A stretch of 55,472 nt of DNA, taken from assembly GCA_001801085.1 (NCBI GenBank), contig MGWR01000045.1, positions 1 to 55,472 of the forward strand, written 5' to 3'. Shown here one piece after another: positions 24,501-33,075 of this stretch. The notes beneath the pieces are model-generated. The model saw nothing but the letters and a program-made list of their open reading frames with translations, had not been told where the DNA came from and made no database searches. Source of the DNA: Gallionellales bacterium GWA2_60_142 (GTDB lineage Bacteria > Pseudomonadota > Gammaproteobacteria > Burkholderiales > Gallionellaceae). A program made the position numbers and the translations under genes. Every line of letters starts with the position of its first letter. Position 1 is the first letter of the stretch.

Positions 24501-25961
24501 ATGTTCATTATTCCTGTCGGCAACCGGGTGGACTGGAAGCGACCGCCGGTCGTTACGCTGCTGCTCATTTTGATTAATTGCTTTGTGTTCTTTTTCCTTC
24601 AGGCGGGAGACGAGAAAAGCAACGCGCAGGCAATGCAATTCTATTTTGCATCCGGACTGCCGGATTTGGAGTTGAGTCGCTACTCGAAGTACCTCGAAGC
24701 AGAAGGCTCGCTGCACGAGCGGGAAGAATTCAACGGGCTGCTGGCCAAACGCAATCGCGCCACCTTGCCGATGATGGAACAAGACGCGAAGTTCATGCGC
24801 GAGCTGCATGCCGGACACATCATCACGCCGCAGGATGCGGAGTTCGCCAGCTGGACTGCGCAACGCGACGAATACGAATCGAAACGCTCGTTCACCGACC
24901 GCTATGTGTATCAGGTGGACGATCCCAGCCTGCTGACGGCCACCACCTCCGGCTTCATGCATGGCAGCTTCGGCCATTTGTTCGGCAATATGGCGGTGTT
25001 GTTTCTGGTCGGATTCATGGTCGAATCGGTGGTCGGCAAAGCACTGTACGCGCTGGCGTATGGGCTTTCCATCTACGCGGCGATTTTCGTATTCGGCCTG
25101 ACGGCCCATGGCGGCGCCCTGCTGGGCGCGTCCGGCGCGATTGCCGGCGTGATGGGTTTGTACTCGGTCATTTTCGGTTTTCGCAAAATCGACTTTTTCT
25201 ATTCGCTGGGATTTTATTTCGACTATGTGAAAGCACCCGCGATCTTGCTGTTGCCGTTGTGGCTGGGCAACGAGCTGTATCAATTCCTTTCCGAGCAAGG
25301 CGCGCACATCGCCTACATGGCGCACTTCGGCGGCTTGCTGTGCGGCGCGATCATGGGCGCGCTGTATCGCTGGCAACGCCCGGCGCTGATCGAGAGCCGC
25401 CACGAAGAAACCGAGAGCAAGGATATGGACGGGCAGACGTTCCAGCGCGGCATGGACCTGCTCGGCGCGATGGAATTCCAGAAGGCGCTGGCCGTGTTCA
25501 AGACCTTGCAGGAGAAGCATCCGGACGACCCGAATCTGGCCCGGCTCGTTTATCGTGCGGCGAAATCGAATCCGTCCGGCGAGGACTACCATCGCGCGGC
25601 GCTCCGGCTACTGGCATTGCCCGAAATGGATGCCGCCACCTCGAATCAGGTCCACAGCATTTTTCATGAATATCTGGATTGCGCCAAACCCGCGCCTAGG
25701 CTGGGGCACGATCTCGTCGCAAGATTGGCGAAGCGTTTTTCGGGTATCGGTCACAGCGACGATGCGGAGAAATTGGCGAGCCTGCTCCAGCGTCTCGCGC
25801 CGCAACACGGCGAACTGCCTGCCGTGCTGCTGGCGCTGGCGCGCGGCTATTATCGCGAGCAGCGCAAAGACAAGTTCGAAGAGATTCTGAAATCCTTGAT
25901 GAACCGGTTCCCGCAGTCGAAAGAAGCGGAGGCGGCAGCGGGGATGTTGCGCGTGGGTTAG
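24501..25961 (+). CDS. rhomboid intramembrane serine protease with C-terminal helical repeats
   Basis: A 486-aa protein. Rhomboid motifs: His159 and Asn163 in GHLFGNM, nucleophile Ser211 in GASGAIAG and the base His275 in MAHFGGLL. A long insertion (about 40-145) separates TM1 from the catalytic core. From about 300 on the protein is soluble and repeat-like (MDLLGAMEFQKALAVFKTL...PDDPNLARLVYRAA), resembling TPR. It cleaves membrane-embedded substrates. It ends in a 4-bp tail-to-tail overlap with the next gene, which encodes a membrane protein with a similar TPR-like tail. Confidence 0.87.
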   Translation: MFIIPVGNRVDWKRPPVVTLLLILINCFVFFFLQAGDEKSNAQAMQFYFASGLPDLELSRYSKYLEAEGSLHEREEFNGLLAKRNRATLPMMEQDAKFMRELHAGHIITPQDAEFASWTAQRDEYESKRSFTDRYVYQVDDPSLLTATTSGFMHGSFGHLFGNMAVLFLVGFMVESVVGKALYALAYGLSIYAAIFVFGLTAHGGALLGASGAIAGVMGLYSVIFGFRKIDFFYSLGFYFDYVKAPAILLLPLWLGNELYQFLSEQGAHIAYMAHFGGLLCGAIMGALYRWQRPALIESRHEETESKDMDGQTFQRGMDLLGAMEFQKALAVFKTLQEKHPDDPNLARLVYRAAKSNPSGEDYHRAALRLLALPEMDAATSNQVHSIFHEYLDCAKPAPRLGHDLVARLAKRFSGIGHSDDAEKLASLLQRLAPQHGELPAVLLALARGYYREQRKDKFEEILKSLMNRFPQSKEAEAAAGMLRVG

Positions 25962-27259
25962 CCGGCCGCCATCTTGGTCAGCAATTCCAGATACTGGCTC
26001 GCCTCTTTGGTTATCGCGTGATCGGGATATTTGGCCTGTATGTTGTGCAATATCTGCATCGCCTGCTTGTCCATCCGATAGTGCTCGCTGAGTATCTGCG
26101 CCGAGAGGAAATACACCAGCGGGATATGCGGATGATTCGGATAGCGCCGGTCGAAGCGGCGCATCAGGTCGAGGGCGAGCTTTAGCCTTTTCGCCATGCG
26201 CGCTGCCGCGGCCAGTTCATGCACCTGATACGAATCCTGCAACTGGAATTCCGGATCGGCTTTCAGGCATTGCTCGCATAAATCCATCGCCTGAAACAAG
26301 CGCTTCTCGTTGACCAGCTTGACGATAAATTCGCGCGCATGATGCAACGCCGCGGTCTGCTTGCCCGCCGCCACCAGGAGTTTCTGGTAGCGCTCGTGCA
26401 GCTCGTTGTTCTCCCACCGCGTGCGCAACTCCTCACGCAGCAGGTCGATGGCTTCATCCTGTTTTCCGTCTGCGACCAATGCGCCCAGCTTCGACAACAC
26501 GGGATCGGCGGCCTTGCCGGGTGCTAGCTTGGCTTCGGCTTCTTCGAAACTCACCGCCGCAAACACGCCCAGTTGCTCGTGGTATTGATAGATCGCATAA
26601 CCCATCATGTGATAGGTGATGAGCGTGAAATAAAATTCCACGAAACTCAACAGCGGCAGCGCCAGCCACGAGTCCATTTTTTCGTAAAGGAACCCCTGCA
26701 ACCACTCCCCGCTGGTCGTCAGGCTGAGCAGGAAAAAACACAGCGCCAGATAAGGTGAGCCGATGGTCTTGATGTAGAAGAATATCTTCGCCGGATTCAG
26801 CGCCGGCCACAGGCTGCGCTCCACCGCGATAATCATGACGCCAGCCGGGATCAGTATATTCAGGAACAGCGAACCGAGGTCGTAGCCAATCTCGCCGAAC
26901 AGGGAGAAAAACAGAAACACGGACACCCCCATGATCGCGAACAACCCGAACTGCCGCGCGACCTGGGACGTATCGCCTTCTTCCGCACCGTTCACATCGC
27001 CCGGCTCGTCGAATTGACCGTTGGCGGTGCGCTCCATCACCAAGAAGGCATACTTGAGAAATACGATCCAGAGTATGAAGCGCAGCAGCCCACCCAGCAT
27101 GTCCGGGATAAACATCGAAATGCCGCCGAACACCGAGTATCCGGCGATGCGCATCATCGAGCCGAGCTGCATCGGGTAAACAAAGAAACTCGGGAGCCTG
27201 TGCCAAAAGGGCGTGAAGGCCGGGCCGGACTTGATGGAGAGTTGCTTGCGTTCGGACAT
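25958..27259 (-). CDS. multi-pass membrane protein with C-terminal TPR-like repeats
   Basis: A 433-aa protein with about five hydrophobic segments within residues 25-240, none with rhomboid catalytic residues (no GxSG, no catalytic HxxxN). It resembles DUF4013/YIP1-like membrane domains. Residues about 255-433 are repeat-like (VLSKLGALVADGKQDEAIDLLREEL...LFQAMDLCEQCLKADPEF...ALDLMRRFDRRYPNHP), ending in an outer-membrane-lipoprotein-style unit (ILHNIQAKYPDHAITKEASQYL). Convergent and overlapping with the rhomboid gene. The shared TPR-tail design suggests related function or common origin of the tails. Function unknown. Confidence 0.65.
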   Translation of the reverse strand: MSERKQLSIKSGPAFTPFWHRLPSFFVYPMQLGSMMRIAGYSVFGGISMFIPDMLGGLLRFILWIVFLKYAFLVMERTANGQFDEPGDVNGAEEGDTSQVARQFGLFAIMGVSVFLFFSLFGEIGYDLGSLFLNILIPAGVMIIAVERSLWPALNPAKIFFYIKTIGSPYLALCFFLLSLTTSGEWLQGFLYEKMDSWLALPLLSFVEFYFTLITYHMMGYAIYQYHEQLGVFAAVSFEEAEAKLAPGKAADPVLSKLGALVADGKQDEAIDLLREELRTRWENNELHERYQKLLVAAGKQTAALHHAREFIVKLVNEKRLFQAMDLCEQCLKADPEFQLQDSYQVHELAAAARMAKRLKLALDLMRRFDRRYPNHPHIPLVYFLSAQILSEHYRMDKQAMQILHNIQAKYPDHAITKEASQYLELLTKMAAG

Positions 27260-27508
27260 GATCTGGACTCCAGATGCGATTTTTCGATGCCATCAGAAAC
27301 GATTTGCAGAAGTCCGAACCGATAAGAGCCGGTTCGCAATCACTTTCCACAACCCTGGTTACCGGAATCATGATGCCATAAAGGATAGCCGTCACGATAG
27401 TTCGGTACAGTATCAAAAGTGCTGATGCCGCTTTATTATCTGCTGCTCCTCACGATTTTCGCCAACTAACATAGGCTGAGCCGGGAAGCATTCCGGCCTG
27501 CATTCGAC

Positions 27509-28264
27509 ATGACTTTTCCCATCGACATCCGCGAAAGAGACGGCCTGCGCACGCTGCACTTCGATTCGGATCGGGTGCAGGGCGCGATGCGGATCACTCA
27601 GCCATACAACCTGGCACTGGAATACACCCGCGAAATGATGGCGTGTTTACTCATGCGCGACACGAGCCGCTTTCCGCACAACATCCTGCTGATCGGCCTC
27701 GGCGCGGGCTCGCAGGCGAAGTTCCTGTACCGCCATTTCCCGCAGGCACATCTGACAGCAGTGGAGATTTCATCGAGTGTAGTGGGGGTGGCGCGGCAGC
27801 ATTTCGAACTGCCGGACGACCCGGCACGATTGGATATCGTGGTCGGCGACGGCTACGAATACTTACAGACCACCGACAAAATCTTCGACCTGATTCTGGT
27901 AGACGGCTTCAACGAACACGCACACCCCGGCGACCTCAACACCTTGCCGTTCTATCGGGCATGCCGCGCGCGGCTGAGCGAACAGGGTCTGATGGCGACC
28001 AACCTGATCGGTTTGAGCCACAACTACAAAGGCGGTTTTGCGCATATCGAGACCACGTTCGATCACCGCGCCGTGCTGTTTCCGAAGTGCAAGAGCGGCA
28101 ACACCATCGCCTTCGCAGCGACCGGAGAAGCCATCGATATTGCGCTGGACGAACTGAAGGACAAGGCGCGCGAATTTGAGGCACGCACCGGTCTCGCACT
28201 GTTGTCGTCCGTTTCGAAACTGGACAATGCGCCTTGCTGCGGGGACGGAAGATTGCGTATCTAG
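27509..28264 (+). CDS. spermidine synthase-like methyltransferase-fold protein
   Basis: A 251-aa Rossmann-fold protein: LLIGLGAGSQAKFLYRHFP is the nucleotide-binding loop, TAVEISSSVVGVARQHF the second strand with acidic Glu, VVGDGYEYLQ and FDLILVDGFNEHAHPGDL the active-site region. The layout follows polyamine aminopropyltransferases, which move an aminopropyl group from decarboxylated SAM. Many such stand-alone proteins have other or unknown substrates, so I do not assign speE. The C-terminus carries a CC pair (NAPCCGDGRLRI). Confidence 0.8.
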   Translation: MTFPIDIRERDGLRTLHFDSDRVQGAMRITQPYNLALEYTREMMACLLMRDTSRFPHNILLIGLGAGSQAKFLYRHFPQAHLTAVEISSSVVGVARQHFELPDDPARLDIVVGDGYEYLQTTDKIFDLILVDGFNEHAHPGDLNTLPFYRACRARLSEQGLMATNLIGLSHNYKGGFAHIETTFDHRAVLFPKCKSGNTIAFAATGEAIDIALDELKDKAREFEARTGLALLSSVSKLDNAPCCGDGRLRI

Positions 28265-28316
28265 CCGCAAAGCGGGGTCACTCATCGAGGCAGAGACGCA
28301 TGCCCCGTTGCACATT

Positions 28317-28559
28317 TCATCGGGAATTCTCGACCGAGAATTCGGCATGCTCCGATCCGGCATCTTCGACCGGACGGATCACGGTAGGAACAACCATGAT
28401 GCGTTCGCCTTTGCGGAGGCCGTAATTTTCGCTCAGAAGCTGAGCGATCAGGTGCGCGTGATTCTGATCCGGAACAAGCGCCATCGTCATATTGTCCGTA
28501 TCGGTGTGCAGATTGATACGGTAAAAATGCGCCGGAATCCTGGCATAAGTACGATGCAT
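28317..28559 (-). CDS. hypothetical protein, 80 aa
   Basis: ATG at 28559 follows AGGAGTTGTT, a good ribosome site, and the frame ends at 28317. The product begins MHRTYARIPAHFYRIN and has a central segment HAHLIAQLLSENYGLRKGERIMVVPTVI with alternating hydrophobic residues, consistent with a small folded domain. No cysteines. Convergent with the spermidine-synthase-like gene. Family not recognised. Confidence 0.55.
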   Translation of the reverse strand: MHRTYARIPAHFYRINLHTDTDNMTMALVPDQNHAHLIAQLLSENYGLRKGERIMVVPTVIRPVEDAGSEHAEFSVENSR

Positions 28560-28849
28560 AACAACTCCTGTCCGCTAGGGGTTCGGGCCCGTTTTATTGA
28601 CGCGGCCTCCGAAACCATTCAAGCAGCGACCATGATCCTCTGCTCTTTGCTCCCTTGTTCCGGATAACGCTACCCTCCTATTCCTCCCCTGTAAATATGC
28701 CAAATTATCCATGTATATTCCGAAAATACTGTAGAACCGCCCCTTTCGAACGGCGCATCCCGATCGCCGCAATCCGATCGGTATCGCGCAGGCATGGATA
28801 GACGTATATTTCGAGCTACGCCAACATCAACCTATATCGGAACGATCTC

Positions 28850-29194
28850 ATGATTAGACTGGACAAGGCATTGGGCGCTTGGGGCAAACCTGATTTCGAG
28901 GCCATTCTCAAACAGGAGATCGCGCAACTGGGTGTCGACCAACTGCCCTTGCAGCAGGGGATGTCCGCCGGCAATTACGTGCCTGCCCAGGCGATCACGG
29001 CGACGATCCTCAACGTTGACGAGCAGGGAAATGTCATCCGGGTAAAGGCCGGGATTTTCTTCAGCAGCGTAATCGCCGGTTGCAGTTGCGCCGACGACCC
29101 TACGCCCATCGACAAGATTGACGAGTATTGCGAAGTGCGGCTGGATATCGACAAGGCGACCGCGGCCACCACGATCGCTCTTGCTGCGGAATAG
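28850..29194 (+). CDS. hypothetical protein, 114 aa, preceding ycaO
   Basis: Starts MIRLDKALGAWGKPDFEAILKQ and ends in DIDKATAATTIALAAE. A central beta-rich part (ITATILNVDEQGNVIRVKAGIFFSS) carries a CSC pair (AGCSCADDP) and a later Cys (DEYCEVRLDID). It is on the same strand as ycaO, 122 bases upstream, and codon use matches it. I do not recognise the family. The repeated Asp/Thr pattern and length would fit a small substrate or accessory protein, but this is speculation. Confidence 0.6.
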   Translation: MIRLDKALGAWGKPDFEAILKQEIAQLGVDQLPLQQGMSAGNYVPAQAITATILNVDEQGNVIRVKAGIFFSSVIAGCSCADDPTPIDKIDEYCEVRLDIDKATAATTIALAAE

Positions 29195-29316
29195 ACTGCG
29201 CCGCACCTGCTTGCGCCACTGAACGGGAACCAGACTCATAACAAGCGTCCGCATCCGTTCTCTTCCCGTATCATGCCGCCCTCTCCTGCGTTTACACCTT
29301 CAACACGACTGCCCAC

Positions 29317-31059
29317 ATGACCGCCACCGAAACATTCATCCCCAGCAAAGACGCCTCGCTCGAATCCTCCATCCGCACGCTGCACGGCAAGCTAGAAGCC
29401 ATCGGCTTTCACGTCGAAGAGCGCTCCTGGCTGAACGAGATCGAGAACATCTGGTCGGTGCATGTCAGCGACCGCGATTGCCCGAGGCTGTTCAGCAACG
29501 GCAAGGGCGGCTCGGAACTGGCGGCGCGCGCCAGCGCCTTGGGCGAGTTCTTCGAGCGCCTGAGCACGAATTATTTCTGGACGCATTTCTATCTGGGCGA
29601 GGACATCAGCCGGCGCGACTTCGTGCATTACCCGAACGAGCAATGGTTTGCCGTGGAAGGCGACGACTGGCCCGCAGAACTGCTGACGCCGGAGTTGCAG
29701 AAGTTCTACAACCCGGAAAATGGCGTGCTGGCGAGCCAGTTGATCGACCTCAATTCCGGCAATGCCGAGCGCGGCATCTGCGCGATTCCCTACCAGCGTC
29801 TGCGCGACGACAGAACCGTGCTGTTCCCGGTCAACCTGATCGGCAACCTGTATGTCAGCAACGGCATGTCGGCGGGCAACACGCTGATGGAGGCGCGCAC
29901 CCAGGCGCTGGCCGAGATATTCGAGCGCGACATCAAGTTCCGCATCATCCGCGAAGGCATCTGCCTGCCCGATGTGCCCGAGGAAGTCATCGCGCGCTTT
30001 CCACGCATCGCCGCCGGTATCAAGGGACTGCGCGAGGCGGGTTACGGCATACTGGTGAAGGACGCCTCGCTGGGCGGCAAATATCCGGTGATGAACGTCA
30101 CGCTGCTGCACCCGGCCGACCAGGGCTGCTTCGCCAGCTTCGGCGCGCACCCCCGCTTCGAGGTGGCGCTGGAACGCGCGCTGACCGAGCTGCTGCAAGG
30201 CCGCGCCATCGACGGGCTGAAGGACTTCCCCGCGCCCGGTTTCGACATGGCGGAAATCGCCGACGAACAGAATCTGGAGATCCACTTCGTCGATTCCAGC
30301 GGCGTGATCAGCTGGGAATTCCTGCGCGCCACACCCGACTTCGAGTTCGCCGACTGGAACTTCGGCACGACCACCGAGGAAGACTATCGCTGGTGCTGCG
30401 ATACGATCCACGCCAGCGGCCACGACATCTATGTCGCCGACTTTACCCATCTGGACGTGTACGCCTGCCGCATCTTCGTGCCCGGCATGTCGGAGATCTA
30501 CCCCGTCGAGGAACTGCAATGGCAGAACAACACCGTGGGCAATCTGGTGCGCCCCGCGCTGCTGCGCCTGCCGGAACTCGACGAGGACGAATGCAACGAC
30601 CTGCTCGACACCCTGCTCGACCTCGACCTTGCCGACAACCTCGCCGTCACCACGCTGATCGGCCTCGCCGCCGATCCCGGCAGCACCTGGGCGGACCTGC
30701 GCGTGGGCGAGCTGAAGGCCTTGCTGGCAATCGCCGTCGGCGACGAAGAGGCGATACTCGAAGGCTGCGCGTGGATAGCCCAGCTTGGCGAGCTGAACGA
30801 AAAACGTGCGCGCGTCTACCGTTGCATCGCGCATCTGGTGCAACTCAAGGAATTGGCGCAAGCGGATTCGACCGCCGCCTACGAGGCCAATCTGCAATTG
30901 ATGTACGGAGCGGACACCCTGCAACTTGCGCAGCAGTTGCTGAGCCGCGAGACGCAGTTCTTCGGCCTGGGCTCGTTGGGCGAGAACATGGAAGGCAGCG
31001 ACATGCACAGCCGCCTGCTTGCGGCCTACCGCAAGGTGTGGAGCGACGCGCGGCACTGA
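29317..31059 (+). CDS. ycaO: YcaO-domain protein (E. coli YcaO type)
   Basis: A 580-aa protein close in length to E. coli YcaO (586). The YcaO ATP-binding core is visible: GGSELAARASALGEFFERLST, ISNGMSAG-like YVSNGMSAGNTLMEARTQALAEIFERDIKFR with the Glu-rich ATP/Mg site, and FGAHPRFEVALERALTELLQGR. The C-terminal 150 residues carry the TPR-like extension of this subgroup. YcaO enzymes activate amide oxygens with ATP; the E. coli type has been tied to beta-methylthiolation of ribosomal protein S12. RimO is not in the window. No azoline-peptide precursor is evident nearby, apart from the unassigned 114-aa gene. Confidence 0.9.
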   Translation: MTATETFIPSKDASLESSIRTLHGKLEAIGFHVEERSWLNEIENIWSVHVSDRDCPRLFSNGKGGSELAARASALGEFFERLSTNYFWTHFYLGEDISRRDFVHYPNEQWFAVEGDDWPAELLTPELQKFYNPENGVLASQLIDLNSGNAERGICAIPYQRLRDDRTVLFPVNLIGNLYVSNGMSAGNTLMEARTQALAEIFERDIKFRIIREGICLPDVPEEVIARFPRIAAGIKGLREAGYGILVKDASLGGKYPVMNVTLLHPADQGCFASFGAHPRFEVALERALTELLQGRAIDGLKDFPAPGFDMAEIADEQNLEIHFVDSSGVISWEFLRATPDFEFADWNFGTTTEEDYRWCCDTIHASGHDIYVADFTHLDVYACRIFVPGMSEIYPVEELQWQNNTVGNLVRPALLRLPELDEDECNDLLDTLLDLDLADNLAVTTLIGLAADPGSTWADLRVGELKALLAIAVGDEEAILEGCAWIAQLGELNEKRARVYRCIAHLVQLKELAQADSTAAYEANLQLMYGADTLQLAQQLLSRETQFFGLGSLGENMEGSDMHSRLLAAYRKVWSDARH

Positions 31060-31274
31060 CCGCACAATACGCCCCCGATCGCCAGACATCCCGCATGGCC
31101 GCATCCGGCGCGATGCGCCACGCCCGCCCCTTAGCGACGCCTGCCGTCCCGACGTCGATAGCCCCTGTTATAAATCTCAAAATACAGACGAAGCCTTATG
31201 GTTTAGTCGATCTGTCGGAAATAGCATGTGATCGTCCGGTATCCCACGAGCGGGGACAGCCCGAGGAGACAGAC

Positions 31275-31544
31275 ATGACCAACGACAACGATGTATCCGG
31301 TCTCATCGAGAAGAGCAGCGATCCGGCCTCGCCGTTGCGGCGACGGAACCGCCGCGGCCTGTTGATCCTCTGGTGCGGCGCACCAAGGCATGCGCCGCGC
31401 ATCCGGCCGCTACCGGCGAACCGGTCCGTGCTGCACGGCGGCGATGCCGGAAGAGCGCGGGATACTCATGAAGCAGCCGAACTGGAAAGGGCGCGTCTCA
31501 TCATGGATACGCCGCCGCAAAAACGACGACGAAACGGCTGGTGA
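31275..31544 (+). CDS. possible small protein, 89 aa
   Basis: ATG at 31275 with GAGGAG six bases upstream. The product begins MTNDNDVSGLIEKSSDP and becomes strongly Arg-rich. It overlaps the next small frame by 77 bases, so at most one of the two is likely to be real over that stretch. Low confidence; alternatively a decayed gene. Confidence 0.3.
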   Translation: MTNDNDVSGLIEKSSDPASPLRRRNRRGLLILWCGAPRHAPRIRPLPANRSVLHGGDAGRARDTHEAAELERARLIMDTPPQKRRRNGW

Positions 31545-31602
31545 GCCGGTCAGAACTGTCTTCATCCTGAAATTTGATCTGACAAACGAGGTGATCAAAT
31601 GA
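31468..31602 (+). CDS. possible small basic protein, 44 aa
   Basis: MKQPNWKGRVSSWIRRRKND... ending FILKFDLTNEVIK. Its stop overlaps the start of the next small frame (ATGA), the usual sign of translational coupling. The ribosome site is weak. No recognised family. Confidence 0.35.
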   Translation: MKQPNWKGRVSSWIRRRKNDDETAGEPVRTVFILKFDLTNEVIK

Positions 31603-31709
31603 ACAAATATTTCGAATTCTTTGCAAAGCTATTTCGCTGGATGGTGGTCGGCATAGTCGCGGTCGTCATCGCGCTGCCGACATACGTCTCGCTGAGCGTG
31701 GAAATCTAG
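31599..31709 (+). CDS. possible single-pass membrane peptide, 36 aa
   Basis: MNKYFEFFAKLFRWMVVGIV then AVVIALPTYVSLSVEI: one hydrophobic segment preceded by a basic/aromatic N-terminus, like many bacterial small membrane proteins. ACGAGGTG lies eight bases before the ATG. It sits 26 bases before the sorbosone-dehydrogenase-like gene on the same strand. Confidence 0.45.
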   Translation: MNKYFEFFAKLFRWMVVGIVAVVIALPTYVSLSVEI

Positions 31710-31735
31710 TCCGCGGAGAACAGAGTCTGATCGAG

Positions 31736-32959
31736 ATGAATCGCGATATCTTGCGGCGTTTGCCGGGGCATGCGATGCGTTGCTGCGGCCTGGCCCTGTG
31801 CCTGGCCTGCACGCCCGCACAGTCCGGCACCCAGATGCTGACCTATGAAGCGCAGACGCTGACGGTGAACAGCGAGCGCAGAACGGTGCGCGTGCCCAGT
31901 GGCTACCGGCTGGAGTGGCTGGCCGGCATGGACGGGCCGCGCATGCTGGCCTTCGCCGCGAACGGCGACCTGTACGCCGGATCGAAGTCGGGCAAGGTGT
32001 ATCGCTTGCCGCCGCCCTACAAAAAGCCGGAAGTGCTGGTGGAGCTGGGCGACTATCCGCACAGCGTGGCGTTCCGACCGGGCGAAATCCTGATCGCGCG
32101 GACGGACGGGGTGTATCGCGCGCCCTACCGTGCGGGACAATCGAAAATTCCAGCGGAGGCACTGAAGTTGCTCGCGGCACTACCTGCCGGCGGCGGGCAC
32201 GACAGCCGCACCGTGGGCGTGGGTCCGGACGGACGCGTGTATGCGAGCCTGGGCATACAGCGCAATTGCAGCGACCAGTATCTGGGCGCGGGCTATCCCT
32301 TCGACGAGCAACGCGGTGGCGTGCTGGTCTTGCGCGAGAATGCCGGCAAGGCAAGCTGGGAGCCGTTCGCCTCGGGACTGCGCAACCCGGTCGGGTTAGA
32401 CTGGCATCCGCAGACCGGCGCGCTCTATGCGACCAACAACGGGCCGGACCATCATGGCTACGAGCAGCCACCGGAATATTTCAGCAGGCTGGATGCGGGT
32501 TCATTCCACGGCATGCCGTGGTTCCAGTTCGACGGAAAACAGGTGAAGCGCGATGACTGCGTCGCCAGCGCGCCGCCGCGCCCGGTCGGCGAGGTGACGC
32601 TGCCCGCAGCGACGTTCCCGTCGCGCAATGCGCCGCTGGGCATGGCGTTCGCACCCAAGGGCGCGATGGATGAGCGGCTGGAATTCGACGCGGCGGTCGC
32701 GCTGCACGGTTCATGGGGCACGCAGCCCGGCGGCGGATTCATCGGGCGAGCTTCGACGCGCCGCCCGCCCAAGCTCGTCGCGGTGCGCTTCCGGGACGGC
32801 AAGGCGGTGCGCGTGGACGATCTGGTCGCCGGCTTCCAGCTGCCTGACGGCGAGCGCTGGGCGCGCCCGGCAGGCGTCGCGTTCGGTCCGGACGGCGCGC
32901 TGTATTTCAGCAGCGACAGCGATGCAAACGGCCTGTTCCGGCTGAGGCGGATGCGCTGA
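31736..32959 (+). CDS. exported PQQ-type glucose/sorbosone dehydrogenase-like protein
   Basis: A 407-aa beta-propeller protein with an N-terminal export signal (RCCGLALCLACTPAQSG). Blades are visible as repeats ending in GxLYAGSKSGKVYRL, ILIARTDGVYRAP and GALYFSSDSDANGLFRL. GLRNPVGLDWHPQTGALYATNNGPDHHG is the hallmark of soluble glucose dehydrogenase/sorbosone dehydrogenase relatives (NPxGLxWxPxTGxLWxTxNG). It acts in the periplasm; whether PQQ is bound and which sugar or aldehyde is oxidised is unknown. Stands alone. Confidence 0.85.
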   Translation: MNRDILRRLPGHAMRCCGLALCLACTPAQSGTQMLTYEAQTLTVNSERRTVRVPSGYRLEWLAGMDGPRMLAFAANGDLYAGSKSGKVYRLPPPYKKPEVLVELGDYPHSVAFRPGEILIARTDGVYRAPYRAGQSKIPAEALKLLAALPAGGGHDSRTVGVGPDGRVYASLGIQRNCSDQYLGAGYPFDEQRGGVLVLRENAGKASWEPFASGLRNPVGLDWHPQTGALYATNNGPDHHGYEQPPEYFSRLDAGSFHGMPWFQFDGKQVKRDDCVASAPPRPVGEVTLPAATFPSRNAPLGMAFAPKGAMDERLEFDAAVALHGSWGTQPGGGFIGRASTRRPPKLVAVRFRDGKAVRVDDLVAGFQLPDGERWARPAGVAFGPDGALYFSSDSDANGLFRLRRMR

Positions 32960-33075
32960 GCCGGCCTTCCGTGCGCGGAACTCCGGGAACAGAAAGCCCA
33001 TGTCGATAAGGTCATGGCGCGGACAACGCTGGGATAGAATCCGCAGCCAGAACAATCCGCGGCAAAACCACTCCG

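Noticed and set aside
27509..28264. Assignment of the spermidine-synthase-like gene as speE.
   Set aside because: The fold is clear, but no speD or other polyamine gene is adjacent and many stand-alone relatives have other substrates.
29317..31059. YcaO locus as a thiazole/oxazole-modified peptide biosynthetic cluster.
   Set aside because: The protein has the length and C-terminal extension of the E. coli YcaO type; no cyclodehydratase partner, dehydrogenase or Cys/Ser/Thr-rich precursor was found.
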